In this document: piece after piece, positions 7,800 through 16,413 of the stretch
Layout: every line of letters starts with the position of its first letter
How positions within the stretch are numbered: position 1 is the stretch's first letter
From: Oxalobacteraceae bacterium
Lineage (GTDB): Bacteria; Pseudomonadota; Gammaproteobacteria; Burkholderiales; Burkholderiaceae_D
Assembly (NCBI GenBank): GCA_023259175.1
Contig: JAHFQV010000027.1
Span: forward strand, 1 to 42,063
Direction of reading: 5' to 3'
DNA length: 42,063 nucleotides
Translations under genes and position numbers: made by a program
The notes under the pieces: generated by a model
Databases searched by the model: none
Told to the model about the DNA's origin: nothing
The model's input: only the letters and a program-made list of their open reading frames with translations

Positions 7800-10199
7800 T
7801 TAGTTACGAACTGGTTTGCCGGTTTGCATCATGCCCATGATGCGTTCTTGCGTTTTTGGATGATTCAATAATTCCATAAACGCTTTGCGTTCCATATCCA
7901 ATAACCATTGCTCGCTGACCATGCTGCCATTGTCGATGTCGCCGCCACATACCACTTCGGCGATCATCTTGCCGAGTTTGAAGTCATGCGCTGAAATGAA
8001 ACCGCCGTCGCGCATATTGATCAGTTGCGCGCCTATCGTTGCAATACCATGACGACCCGTGACAGGAACCAATTTACGCATAGGGGGACGATAGCCCGCA
8101 TCAAACATGGCGCGTGCTTCGACTTTAGCCACGTGCAGCAACTCATGGGCATTGAAGACAATCACGTCGTTCTGATCGAGATAGCCCATCTTCTGTGCTT
8201 CTAAAGCCGATTTCGATACATTCGCGGTCGCTGCATTGGTGAAGTAGTTCTTCAAAAATTGCAAAAGGTCGGTGCCTTTGGCATCTTTGGCGGCACGTAC
8301 CGCCGCTTCTTTTAAGCCACCACCACCAGGCACTAAACCAACACCGACTTCCACCAAGCCGATATAGGATTCGAGCGCAGCCACCCGTTTCGCGGCGTGC
8401 ATCATCAGTTCACAACCACCGCCGAGCGCCAGACCAGCCACTGCAGCCACTACCGGCACGTTGGCGTATTTCAAGGCCTGATGTGCGTTTTGTAATTGCG
8501 AGATGGCCGGTTCTATGGCTTTCACGCCACCCGACATAAACAGCGGTAACATCGCTTGCAAATCGGCACCGGCGGAGAAGGCGCCACCTTCGGCTGCGTC
8601 GGCATGCCAGAGCACCAAACCTTTGAAATTCTGTTCGGCTTCGGCGATGCCTTTTTCCATGCCAGCTACGACGCCTGGGCCAATCACGTGCATCTTGGTC
8701 TTGAACGAGAGTATCAGCACATCATCGTTCTGATGCCAAATGCGTACCGATTCATCTTCAAAGAACGTCACACCTGCCGTGGCACCAGTTTCAGCACCGG
8801 CACCGAACACCGGAGCGCGGAAAGCTTGGCGTTGGTACACTGCCAGTTCGGAGCGTGGCGCAAAACAATTGCGTGCGATAGACCACGAACCTTCCGGCGT
8901 ATGCACCCCGGCTTTTTCAGCGACTGGGCCTTCAAATACCCAAGCCGGGAGTGGTGTCGCGCACAAGGCTTTACCCGCCTCGATATCTTCTTTCACCCAG
9001 TTGGCCACTTGCAGCCAACCCGAGGCTTGCCAAGTTTCAAACGGGCCGACATTCCAACCAAAACCCCAGCGCATCGCAAAATCGATGTCGCGTGCATTGT
9101 CGGCTATCGTCGCGCCGTGAATGGCGATGTAGTGGAAAGCATCGCGGAAAATAGACCACAAGAATTGCGCTTGTTTATTGGTCGACTCACGCAAGGTTTT
9201 CATTTTCTTGACGGGGTCCTTTTCTTTCAAGATGCGGCCGACTAAATCATCGGCTTTCGCGCCACCGGCGACGTATTCGCCGCTAGCGAAATCTAAGCGT
9301 TGAATATCTTTACCGACTTTTTTATAAAAGCCCGCACCGGCTTTTTGTCCGAGCGCGCCTGCCGCCACTAATTTTGCCAACACGTCCGGTGTTTTGTAGA
9401 CGGCGCAGAAAGGATCATCCTGCAAATTGTCCTGCATGGTTTTGATCACATGAGCCATGGTGTCCAAACCTACTACGTCCGCGGTACGGAAGGTGCCGGA
9501 AGAAGCGCGACCGAGCTTTTTACCGGTCAAATCATCGACCACATCGACGCTCAAGCCAAATTGTTCGGCTTGGTGAATTGTCGCTAACATACCGAAAATA
9601 CCAACGCGATTGGCGATGAAATTCGGCGTGTCTTTAGCGATCACAACGCCTTTACCCAGCGTCGTGGTGAGGAAACCTTCTAGCTGGTCTAGGATGTCAG
9701 AACGGGTGGCAGTGGTCGGTATCAGTTCCACCAGATGCATATAGCGCGGTGGATTAAAGAAGTGTACGCCGCAAAAACGCGACTTCAATTCGGCATCAAA
9801 GCCATCCGACAAAGCGGTGATCGATAAGCCAGAAGTGTTGGAGGCGAAGATCGCATTTGGCGCGATGTGCGGTGCCACTTTTTTGTACAGATCATGTTTC
9901 CAATCCATACGCTCGGCAATCGCTTCAATAATCAGATCGCAACCAGCCAAGACATCTAGATTGTCTTCGTAGTTAGCCACTTGAATCAAAGCCGCATCGT
10001 CTTTGTCGCCCAAAGGTGCAGGATTGAGTTTTTTAAGATTCTCTATGGCTTTCAAAACGATAGCGTTTTTCGGGCCTTCTTTAGCCGGCAGATCGAATAA
10101 AACCACGGGCACTTTGGCATTGATGCAGTGCGCAGCAATTTGCGCTCCCATCACACCTGCGCCGAGTACGGCGACTTTTTTGACGATGAAATTAGGCAT
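7800..10199 (-). CDS. FadN-like bifunctional 3-hydroxyacyl-CoA dehydrogenase/enoyl-CoA hydratase
   Basis: A 799-residue soluble enzyme with the dehydrogenase module first and the crotonase module last, the FadN order and the reverse of E. coli FadB. The NAD-binding loop GAGVMG is at residues 13-18. ASNTSGLSI, GVHFFNPP and the following VELIP carry the usual dehydrogenase catalytic Ser, His and Glu, and the second dehydrogenase domain spans about 185-420. The crotonase part (about 480-700) keeps both hydratase glutamates: E597 in GGGCE and E617 in GLVEVGVGLVPGGGG. It therefore should hydrate 2-enoyl-CoA and oxidise the 3-hydroxy product. AGAGGT precedes the ATG. It lies between the acyl-CoA dehydrogenase and thiolase genes. 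Its 3' end has been copied in the adjacent duplication. Confidence 0.93.
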   Translation of the reverse strand: MPNFIVKKVAVLGAGVMGAQIAAHCINAKVPVVLFDLPAKEGPKNAIVLKAIENLKKLNPAPLGDKDDAALIQVANYEDNLDVLAGCDLIIEAIAERMDWKHDLYKKVAPHIAPNAIFASNTSGLSITALSDGFDAELKSRFCGVHFFNPPRYMHLVELIPTTATRSDILDQLEGFLTTTLGKGVVIAKDTPNFIANRVGIFGMLATIHQAEQFGLSVDVVDDLTGKKLGRASSGTFRTADVVGLDTMAHVIKTMQDNLQDDPFCAVYKTPDVLAKLVAAGALGQKAGAGFYKKVGKDIQRLDFASGEYVAGGAKADDLVGRILKEKDPVKKMKTLRESTNKQAQFLWSIFRDAFHYIAIHGATIADNARDIDFAMRWGFGWNVGPFETWQASGWLQVANWVKEDIEAGKALCATPLPAWVFEGPVAEKAGVHTPEGSWSIARNCFAPRSELAVYQRQAFRAPVFGAGAETGATAGVTFFEDESVRIWHQNDDVLILSFKTKMHVIGPGVVAGMEKGIAEAEQNFKGLVLWHADAAEGGAFSAGADLQAMLPLFMSGGVKAIEPAISQLQNAHQALKYANVPVVAAVAGLALGGGCELMMHAAKRVAALESYIGLVEVGVGLVPGGGGLKEAAVRAAKDAKGTDLLQFLKNYFTNAATANVSKSALEAQKMGYLDQNDVIVFNAHELLHVAKVEARAMFDAGYRPPMRKLVPVTGRHGIATIGAQLINMRDGGFISAHDFKLGKMIAEVVCGGDIDNGSMVSEQWLLDMERKAFMELLNHPKTQERIMGMMQTGKPVRN

Positions 10200-10277
10200 T
10201 AATGTACCTCTAAAAAATATTCAAATTCGGTTAAAAATAGGACGGATGTAAGCCGCCTTGGTTCGTGCTTTAATGCA

Positions 10278-10392
10278 AACCCATCACCGCAGAGGCGCAG
10301 AGAAGCGCAGAGCAAATCGAAAAGAGAGAAAACAAATTCATCGACGGTTTTCTCTGCGTTTTTTGCTCTTCTCTGCGCCTCTGCGGTGATGG
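10278..10392. repeat. Long hairpin repeat (acyl-CoA dehydrogenase/FadN-like junction)
   Basis: A perfect 25-base stem pairs 10281-10305 with 10368-10392; the left arm begins CCATCACCGCAGAGGCGCAG. It is a third sequence type of the hairpin family seen at 5982 and 7364 and lies between two genes of the same operon. Confidence 0.85.
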
Positions 10393-10434
10393 TTTTTAAT
10401 TTTTTGACTCCTTAATTTAATGGAGTGACTCCAA

Positions 10435-12225
10435 CTAAAACAAATCTGCGTCCAAAGACAACAAGTTGGCAGAACCCGAGCGTGCTTGACGGATCAGCAT
10501 TGCTGTTTCAGGATACAAACGGGCAAAGTAGAAACGTATCGTGGCTAATTTGGCGATGTAGAACGTGTCGCCGCTATCTTGTTTGGCCAACGCGATTTTC
10601 GCCATTTGTGCGAAGAAATAGCTGTACACCAAATGTCCCGCCACGCGCAAATACGGTACGGCTGCGGCACCTACTTCGTCAGGATTTTGGAAAGCCTTCA
10701 TGCCGATTTCCATCGTGAGCTTGGTCAATTTATCGCCCAAATCACCGAGTGGCGTGACGAATTCCGACATCGCTTCATCAGTACCATTTTCTTCGACAAA
10801 GGCTTGAATTTTTGCACCGAACTTACGCAGCTTGGCGCCATTGTCTTGCAAAATTTTGCGACCCAATAAATCGAGCGACTGTACCGTATTGGTGCCTTCG
10901 TAAATCATATTGATACGGGCATCGCGTACATATTGTTCCATGCCCCATTCGGCGATGTAGCCGTGGCCACCGTAGACTTGCATACATTCTGAAGTTGCGA
11001 TCCAGGCGTTGTCGGTGATAAAGGACTTGATGATCGGTGTCAGCAAGGCGACTTCATCGGCGCAGTCTTTGCGCACTTGTTCGTCAGGGTGATTGAGTTC
11101 TTTATCGAGCTGCAAAGCGACATACGAGCTAAAGGCGCGTGCCCCTTCGGCATAGGCTTTTGCGGTGAACAGCATACGACGCACATCGGCATGCACGATG
11201 ATAGGGTCGGCTGGTTTATCCGGTGCTTTTGGTCCCGACAAGCTGCGCATTTGGATGCGGTCTTTGGCGTACACCAAGGCGTTTTGATAAGCAACTTCAG
11301 TCAAGCCTAAGCCCTGCATGCCTACCCCCAAACGGGCCGCGTTCATGAACACGAACATGGCGTTCAAACCCTTGTGCGGCGCGCCTATCAAAGTGCCGAT
11401 CGCACCATCCAAATTCATTTGGCAAGTGGAATTGCCGTGGATACCCATTTTCTCTTCGATCGCACCGCAGAAAATCGGGTTGCGTGCGCCTAAACTACCA
11501 TCCGCATTGGGTAGGAATTTAGAAACGATGAAGAGCGAAATACCTTTAGAGCCTTCCGGCGCATCGGGCAAACGGGCGAGTACCAAGTGCACGATATTTT
11601 CCGCGCAATCGTGTTCGCCAGCGGAAATGAAAATTTTCGCACCGGTGATTTTATAAGTGCCGTCCGCCTGCGGTTCCGCCTTGGTGCGTAACATGCCTAA
11701 ATCGGTGCCGCAATGCGGTTCGGTCAAACACATGGTACCCGTCCATTCACCGGAAGTGAGTTTGGGCAGATAAAAATTCTTTTGTTCTGGTGTCCCATGT
11801 TCATGGATGCACTCGTAAGCACCGTGCGATAAGCCGGGATACATGGTCCAAGCCTGATTGGCGGAATTCATCATCTCGTACATGGAATTATTCATCACCA
11901 CGGGCAAACCTTGACCGCCATATTCTGGATCACATGAAAGGGCAGGCCAGCCTGCTTCTACGTAAAGTTGATAGGCTTCTTTGAAGCCCTTGGGCGTAGT
12001 GACAGTGCGCGCTACTTTATCGTGGTGACAGCCTTCGCGGTCGCCAGAATGATTAAGTGGAAACAGCACTTCCGAACAAAATTTTCCGCCTTCTTCTATG
12101 ATTTGATTGATGATGTCGGCATCAACTTCGGCGTACTTAGGGAGTTCTTTAAGTTCGGCTTCAACGCCTAATAATTCATGCAAAACAAATTGCATGTCAC
12201 GTTGTGGTGCGATGTACTGGCCCAT
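10435..12225 (-). CDS. Acyl-CoA dehydrogenase (596 aa, C-terminally extended type)
   Basis: An FAD flavoprotein catalysing the first beta-oxidation step, acyl-CoA to 2-enoyl-CoA. At 596 residues it is longer than the 380-residue short-chain type and matches the subgroup with an extra C-terminal domain (FadE5/DmdC-like). Landmarks are the substrate/FAD segment MCLTEPHCGTDLG, the FAD-binding YGGHGYIAEWGMEQYVRD, and YEGTN, which supplies the position of the catalytic glutamate in this group. AGGAG lies just upstream of the ATG. It is the first enzyme gene of the operon and lies 118 bases after the TetR-type regulator gene on the same strand. Chain-length preference cannot be read from the sequence. 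DmdC-like 3-methylmercaptopropionyl-CoA activity is possible, but the neighbours argue for fatty acids. Confidence 0.94.
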   Translation of the reverse strand: MGQYIAPQRDMQFVLHELLGVEAELKELPKYAEVDADIINQIIEEGGKFCSEVLFPLNHSGDREGCHHDKVARTVTTPKGFKEAYQLYVEAGWPALSCDPEYGGQGLPVVMNNSMYEMMNSANQAWTMYPGLSHGAYECIHEHGTPEQKNFYLPKLTSGEWTGTMCLTEPHCGTDLGMLRTKAEPQADGTYKITGAKIFISAGEHDCAENIVHLVLARLPDAPEGSKGISLFIVSKFLPNADGSLGARNPIFCGAIEEKMGIHGNSTCQMNLDGAIGTLIGAPHKGLNAMFVFMNAARLGVGMQGLGLTEVAYQNALVYAKDRIQMRSLSGPKAPDKPADPIIVHADVRRMLFTAKAYAEGARAFSSYVALQLDKELNHPDEQVRKDCADEVALLTPIIKSFITDNAWIATSECMQVYGGHGYIAEWGMEQYVRDARINMIYEGTNTVQSLDLLGRKILQDNGAKLRKFGAKIQAFVEENGTDEAMSEFVTPLGDLGDKLTKLTMEIGMKAFQNPDEVGAAAVPYLRVAGHLVYSYFFAQMAKIALAKQDSGDTFYIAKLATIRFYFARLYPETAMLIRQARSGSANLLSLDADLF

Positions 12226-12343
12226 GATTTTCTCCTGTGAGCTAAGGCGATTTTCAAATTTAATACAAATTTAATCTGTGTTGCATTGTCTGGTGCTGAG
12301 TTTGGTGCTTAGTACCTAACTTAGTAACTAATTCGGTATTTCT

Positions 12344-12979
12344 TCAATGGTGTTCCTCATATTCTTGACACTGTGGCGCATAGGTTTTGATCATGCGTTC
12401 GAAACCCAATTCCACTCGATTAACACTGCCCGACTTTTTGAGGAAACGTGCGTCGTGATGGAGCGCTAACACTAATCCATACATTTCATAAACAAATTGA
12501 TCGGGATCGAGTTCTGCATGCAAATGTCCCTGTTTGACCGCTTGTTCTGTGGCCCGTTTGAGCGCGTTTTGCCAAGTACCCACCATGGCGGCCAATTCGT
12601 CGCGAATCGCGCCTTGCCGGTCATCGTATTCGGTCGCGCCGCTGATGTAGATGCAGCCAGATGCGATTTCAACCGTGACCCGTTTAACCCAGCGTTCGAA
12701 AAGGGAACGTAATCTTGGCAAGCCTCGCGCCAGCTTCATGCTCGGGTAGAAAATTTCCTGTTCAAATTGCTGGTGATAGAGTCTTAATACGGCAATTTGT
12801 AAGTCTTCGCGCGAGCCGAAATGGGCAAAAACACCCGATTTGCTCATACTCATTTTTTCAGCTAAAAGGCCAATGGTTAAACCTTCCAAGCCTTCGCGAC
12901 AAGCCAAGTCCAAAGCGGTTTCCAAAATGGCGGCACGCGTCATTTCTCCTTTTCGCATTAATCTTGAACTGATATTCAT
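12344..12979 (-). CDS. TetR/AcrR family transcriptional regulator
   Basis: A 211-residue dimeric repressor type. The N-terminal helix-turn-helix spans about residues 14-60 (AAILETALDLACREGLEGLTIG, then AEKMSMSKSGVFAHFGSREDL), and the rest is an all-alpha ligand-binding domain. It lies upstream of and on the same strand as the beta-oxidation genes, so it probably senses an acyl-CoA or fatty acid and controls the operon and itself, like FadR/PsrA-type TetR proteins. That role is inferred from position only. The first ATG has a weak AAGAAG ribosome site. A later ATG (residue 13) has AGGAG but only two bases away, too close for good use. Confidence 0.9.
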   Translation of the reverse strand: MNISSRLMRKGEMTRAAILETALDLACREGLEGLTIGLLAEKMSMSKSGVFAHFGSREDLQIAVLRLYHQQFEQEIFYPSMKLARGLPRLRSLFERWVKRVTVEIASGCIYISGATEYDDRQGAIRDELAAMVGTWQNALKRATEQAVKQGHLHAELDPDQFVYEMYGLVLALHHDARFLKKSGSVNRVELGFERMIKTYAPQCQEYEEHH

Positions 12980-13100
12980 CGCTTCTTAAGACCTGTTTTG
13001 ACTTGGTTTGTGAATAGGAAAAATGAGTACGGCGAGCCGATTTTTCGACATTAACCACCGTGTCGATTTTGAGTTTAAAAATACGCTCAAGAAAATAATC

Positions 13101-13139
13101 GAACGACCGTACTATTCAACATGCCTATCTAAAAGTCAA
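13101..13139 (-). promoter_or_regulatory. Candidate sigma70 promoter and operator of the TetR gene/beta-oxidation operon
   Basis: On the minus strand TTGACT (13134-13139) is followed after exactly 17 bases by AATAGT (13111-13116), a fair -35/-10 pair. Immediately downstream at the expected start point lies ACGGTCGT (13103-13110), a short ACG-N2-CGT palindrome of the kind TetR proteins can bind. This arrangement suits autorepression. The distance to the regulator's ATG is about 130 bases. The rest of the 284-base gap 12980-13263 shows no gene. Confidence 0.35.
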
Positions 13140-13263
13140 TCACAAAAAATTCTTTAGAATGGAATACCTAGCGCATTCAACACATTTACGACATTCTTCT
13201 TCCGGCGGGCTGATGAGGGGAAGGAGAATTCTTCACGTCGCACTTTGCTCAGAAATGGCTATG

Positions 13264-14943
13264 TTAGGCTTCCTCCCATTGGTTTTCTTCCGCGGTCAAG
13301 CGAGGGCGGCTTAAGGCTTTTGGCTGGGCGTGATGGGCGCGGGCCGGAGATGTGAAATAGGCTACTTTCTTGCTCGCTAGTCCGGCGTCATCTGCATTGT
13401 CGAGTTTAAAGACGCTGACGACTTCGACCAACTTTTCTGCGTGTTCCTGCATGGTGGTGGCAGAGGCGGTCGCTTGCTGGACTAGGGTCGCATTTTGCTG
13501 GGTTGCTTGATCCATTTCCAGTAAGGCGTGGTTGATCTGTTCAACCCCGGAGCTTTGCTCGTGACCGGCATCTGTGATTTCACTGATGATATTGCTGACC
13601 CGTTTTACGCTCTCGACGACTTCCTTCATGGTGCTGCCTGCACTATCGACTAGGCGACTTCCTTGTCCCACTTTTTCCACTGAGTCATTGATGAGTTCTT
13701 TGATTTCTTTGGCGGCGCTGGCCGAACGTTGCGCTAAATTGCGTACTTCCGAAGCGACGACCGCAAAGCCGCGCCCCTGTTCTCCCGCACGAGCCGCTTC
13801 AACGGCGGCATTTAAGGCGAGAATATTGGTTTGAAACGCAATGCCGTCGATGACACTGATAATATCGACGATTTTGCGTGAGGATTCATTGATAGAACTC
13901 ATGGTCGCGACCACTTCGGAAACGACTTGCCCGCCTTTTTCTGCGATCGTGGTGGCGTTTTGTGACAGCACATTGGCTTGCCTTGCGTTGTCGCTATTGT
14001 GTTTCAGCGTGGTGGTAATTTGATTCATGGACGACACGGTGTTTTCCAAGGAATTGGCTTGTTGGTCGGTACGCGAAGAAAGATCGTTGTTGCCGTGGGC
14101 GATGTCGTCGGCTGAATTTTTTATTTGTACGGTACTGCCGCGCACTTCGTTGACGACTTTCACCAAGCTGCTGTTCATGTCAGAAAGGGCTTGTATCAGT
14201 TGCCCAGTTTCACATCGACTTTCAGCGCTGATGTTTTTTCGCAGGTCGCCCTGAGCGATGGCCTGGGCTAAATCGACCGCCTCCTGCAATGGCGTAGAAA
14301 CGACCCGCGCCAACCATATTGCAATGCTAAGTCCCAGCATGATACTGGCAAAGAGGACGACTAAAATGAGGATGCGGGCCTGCTTAAATGTTTGCGCTCC
14401 GTTGTCGACGGCTTTTTGCCCACCCTGCATATTGTCGTCTATCATTTTGTCGAGTACACCGCGTAGTTTTTTATTGCTTGCTGAGGAGCTGCTGCGGAGT
14501 AATTCGGTCGCTCCTTTGCCATTGGATTCTTTGGCGAACGCGATGATTTTGTTGGAAATGTCTTGGTAGCTGTTGAAGTTACTTAAGGCTTCAGCGAGTG
14601 CGGTTTTTTGACTGGCCTCTTGAGCAAATTGCGTGGCCGCAGCGTGATATTTTTTAAACGCTTCCGCCGCTTCGTTGGTGCGATCTTGATATTTGCGCAC
14701 ATCTTCTGGCGTGTCAGCCGATGCGACTTGAGCTTCTTGCGAACGCATGCGTGAGATGCTTTCCTTCATGCCCATCAAGGCAATCGAACTCGGCATCCAC
14801 GATTTTCCCACTTCCTCGTTTATTTGACTAACGCTGGACAATTGGGTGATGGAAAAGAGCCCTAAAAAGCTGGTTAGAATTAAGACGCAGACAAAGCCAA
14901 TAATCAGTTTGCTGGCGATTTTTAAGTCGTAAAACGTTTGCAT
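13264..14943 (-). CDS. Methyl-accepting chemotaxis protein with 4HB-type sensor
   Basis: A 559-residue inner-membrane chemoreceptor. TM1 is at about residues 12-32 and a four-helix-bundle type periplasmic region at about 33-188. TM2 ([22 protein letters not shown]) follows at about 190-212, then HAMP and a long cytoplasmic coiled coil. Its hairpin tip ([37 protein letters not shown]) is the universal CheA/CheW contact. AAGGAG lies six bases from the ATG. The protein ends NQWEEA. This resembles the xWxxF pentapeptide that tethers CheR and CheB, but the final aromatic residue is alanine, so tethering may be weak. The gene stands alone and the ligand is unknown. The 306-base upstream gap holds a 12-bp repeat array and no recognisable flagellar sigma28 promoter. 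Confidence 0.95.
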   Translation of the reverse strand: MQTFYDLKIASKLIIGFVCVLILTSFLGLFSITQLSSVSQINEEVGKSWMPSSIALMGMKESISRMRSQEAQVASADTPEDVRKYQDRTNEAAEAFKKYHAAATQFAQEASQKTALAEALSNFNSYQDISNKIIAFAKESNGKGATELLRSSSSASNKKLRGVLDKMIDDNMQGGQKAVDNGAQTFKQARILILVVLFASIMLGLSIAIWLARVVSTPLQEAVDLAQAIAQGDLRKNISAESRCETGQLIQALSDMNSSLVKVVNEVRGSTVQIKNSADDIAHGNNDLSSRTDQQANSLENTVSSMNQITTTLKHNSDNARQANVLSQNATTIAEKGGQVVSEVVATMSSINESSRKIVDIISVIDGIAFQTNILALNAAVEAARAGEQGRGFAVVASEVRNLAQRSASAAKEIKELINDSVEKVGQGSRLVDSAGSTMKEVVESVKRVSNIISEITDAGHEQSSGVEQINHALLEMDQATQQNATLVQQATASATTMQEHAEKLVEVVSVFKLDNADDAGLASKKVAYFTSPARAHHAQPKALSRPRLTAEENQWEEA

Positions 14944-15249
14944 ATCGATCTCCTTGTTGAGGGTAAATCAATGGCTGTGAACGTATAACTGCGCATATAA
15001 CTGAGCGTATAGCTGCGCGTAAAACTGAGGTGTGCTAAATAAATCCGGTGTAGAAGCTTACTCAGGTCTTTGCGCTAGTGAGAATTCCACACAGCTTGGG
15101 CTGGCGCGGGGCTTCATGCCGGCGAAAAGTTCTATAAAGTAAGAATTTCACTCGAACAATATACGCCACTTTTCTGTGAAATTAAATATGAAGCGGCGCT
15201 AAGGCAACAGCGGCGTGGTTTTATCGGCGTGTTCTTGAATTATCTTGAC
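14944..15249. other. Gene-free stretch between clsB and the chemoreceptor gene
   Basis: This 306-base gap holds the chemoreceptor's ribosome site next to 14943 and four imperfect 12-base tandem repeats at 14980-15027. The remainder (15028-15249), presumably promoter and clsB 3' sequence, contains no reading frame or hairpin I would defend. Confidence 0.6.
14980..15027. repeat. Four imperfect 12-bp tandem repeats upstream of the chemoreceptor gene
   Basis: AACGTATAACTG, CGCATATAACTG, AGCGTATAGCTG and CGCGTAAAACTG follow one another without gaps, sharing a GYRTAWARCTG-like core. They lie 37-84 bases upstream of the chemoreceptor ATG, within its leader or promoter, and could be regulator-binding repeats or simple slippage products. 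Confidence 0.7.
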
Positions 15250-16413
15250 CTAATGATATTGTCCGCCAGAGGCGACATGCAGGATAAGGCGGTAAATCCA
15301 GTGGGCGACGCGGTTGATGATTTTTCGGACAAAATTTTGATGTTGTAGCGCATTCCCTTCGACCGCTTCGGCTTCCTCTATGCCTTGCTGCAGCAGCGTT
15401 TTGAGATGGGCTGCAAAGTGTTCGTCCTTGATGACGATGTTGGCCTCCTGATTGACGAAGAGGCTTAAGCCATCGAAATTACTCGAACCCACGGTTGCCC
15501 AATCATCGTCAATCACAGCGACTTTTGCATGGAGTTTGCTTTTGCGGTATTCATAAATTTTGATACCGTTGGCCAGTAGGTTAGGGTAGTAGGTCTGAGC
15601 GACCGCATCTTGCAAATGAAAATCTCCGACCCCTAAAAGTAGGCGTACATCGACACCACGGCGCGCTGCAGAAATGAGTGCGAGGCGAAGTTTTCGTCCG
15701 GGCGCGAAATAGGGATTGGCAAAATAGGCGAGCGTCTTGGCACTACCCAAGGCTTTCAGATAGGCTTGCTGTATCGTGCCACGGTTGCGAAAATTGTCGC
15801 GCACAACAAAGGCGGCTAGGCCGGTTTCATGTTTGCTCGCGACGGCACTTTGGCGCAAACGACGGGTCAGCAATAAACGCGAGAGTAATTTAAGATGGCC
15901 TAGACGTTGCCATTGCGCTTGAACTTCGGCGTGCATTTGCGCGATCAAGGGACCTTGTACTTGGACTGCAAAGTCCCAGCGCGGATTGGACATTTTGAGC
16001 ATGGCATCGTTTTCCGCATGGTAGTCGTCGACGATATTGATGCCTCCGACGAAGCCGATTTTTTCATCGATGACCACCAGCTTACGATGGGTGCGAGCCC
16101 AGCCCCGCTTGAACCAAGGATTGAAAACACGGCAAGCCACCCCGCTTTCGCTTAGTTGTGTTTGCAGCCGATTGCAGCTTTGTTCGCCACAACCTATCCA
16201 GTCGATAATTACCTGCACTTGTACGCCACGTTCGGCAGCGCGACCTAAAGCCTCTTGGACCGCTTGCGCGCTGACATCATGCGCAAAGATATAGGTTTCC
16301 AAGAAAATTTCGACCTGCGCGTCATCAATCGCCTTGATTAGCTGCGGAAAATATTCTTCGCCATTGTGCAGTAATTGGCATTGATTTTGGCCGGAGAATT
16401 CAAGCTTACGCAT
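15250..16413 (-). CDS. clsB: Cardiolipin synthase B (phospholipase D family)
   Basis: A 387-residue membrane-associated phospholipase-D-superfamily enzyme that makes cardiolipin from phosphatidylglycerol and another phospholipid. Both HKD motifs are intact: HRKLVVIDEKIGFVGGIN at about residue 109 and HAKVAVIDDDWATVGSSNFD at about residue 292. It lacks the two N-terminal membrane helices of ClsA, which fits the shorter ClsB type. Its ATG overlaps the last eight bases of the preceding ybhP-like gene, so the two are translationally coupled. E. coli has the same clsB-ybhP pairing, which supports the assignment over other PLD-family members. Confidence 0.9.
   Translation of the reverse strand: MRKLEFSGQNQCQLLHNGEEYFPQLIKAIDDAQVEIFLETYIFAHDVSAQAVQEALGRAAERGVQVQVIIDWIGCGEQSCNRLQTQLSESGVACRVFNPWFKRGWARTHRKLVVIDEKIGFVGGINIVDDYHAENDAMLKMSNPRWDFAVQVQGPLIAQMHAEVQAQWQRLGHLKLLSRLLLTRRLRQSAVASKHETGLAAFVVRDNFRNRGTIQQAYLKALGSAKTLAYFANPYFAPGRKLRLALISAARRGVDVRLLLGVGDFHLQDAVAQTYYPNLLANGIKIYEYRKSKLHAKVAVIDDDWATVGSSNFDGLSLFVNQEANIVIKDEHFAAHLKTLLQQGIEEAEAVEGNALQHQNFVRKIINRVAHWIYRLILHVASGGQYH

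Larger units (their letters stand above)
7335..7896. repeat. 281-bp direct tandem duplication
   Basis: Bases 7335-7615 and 7616-7896 are the same 281-bp unit. The only differences I find are at two positions in the coding part (GTTCTTGGATAATTC in the first, GTTTTTGGATGATTC in the second). The unit contains the last 31 codons of the fadN-like gene with its stop, the spacer and a complete long hairpin. The second copy (higher coordinates) continues into the intact gene. No microhomology is visible at the junction. The near-identity, including non-coding sequence, indicates a recent event. Confidence 0.95.

Noticed and set aside
7299-7840. Plus- and minus-strand frames reading through the duplicated hairpins (peptides with RRRETPRKAGKSPVFPP).
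   Set aside because: Their sequence is dictated by the hairpin arms and occurs identically in both duplicate copies. There is no independent evidence of coding.
8556-9245. A 229-codon plus-strand open frame inside the FadN-like gene.
   Set aside because: It is antisense to a gene with intact catalytic motifs and shows no recognisable domain; long antisense frames are common opposite well-biased coding sequence.
13101-13117. A wider 17-base palindrome (GAAC...ATTC) as a FadR-type operator.
   Set aside because: Only the outer three base pairs are symmetric; only the inner ACG-N2-CGT core is retained as a weak candidate.
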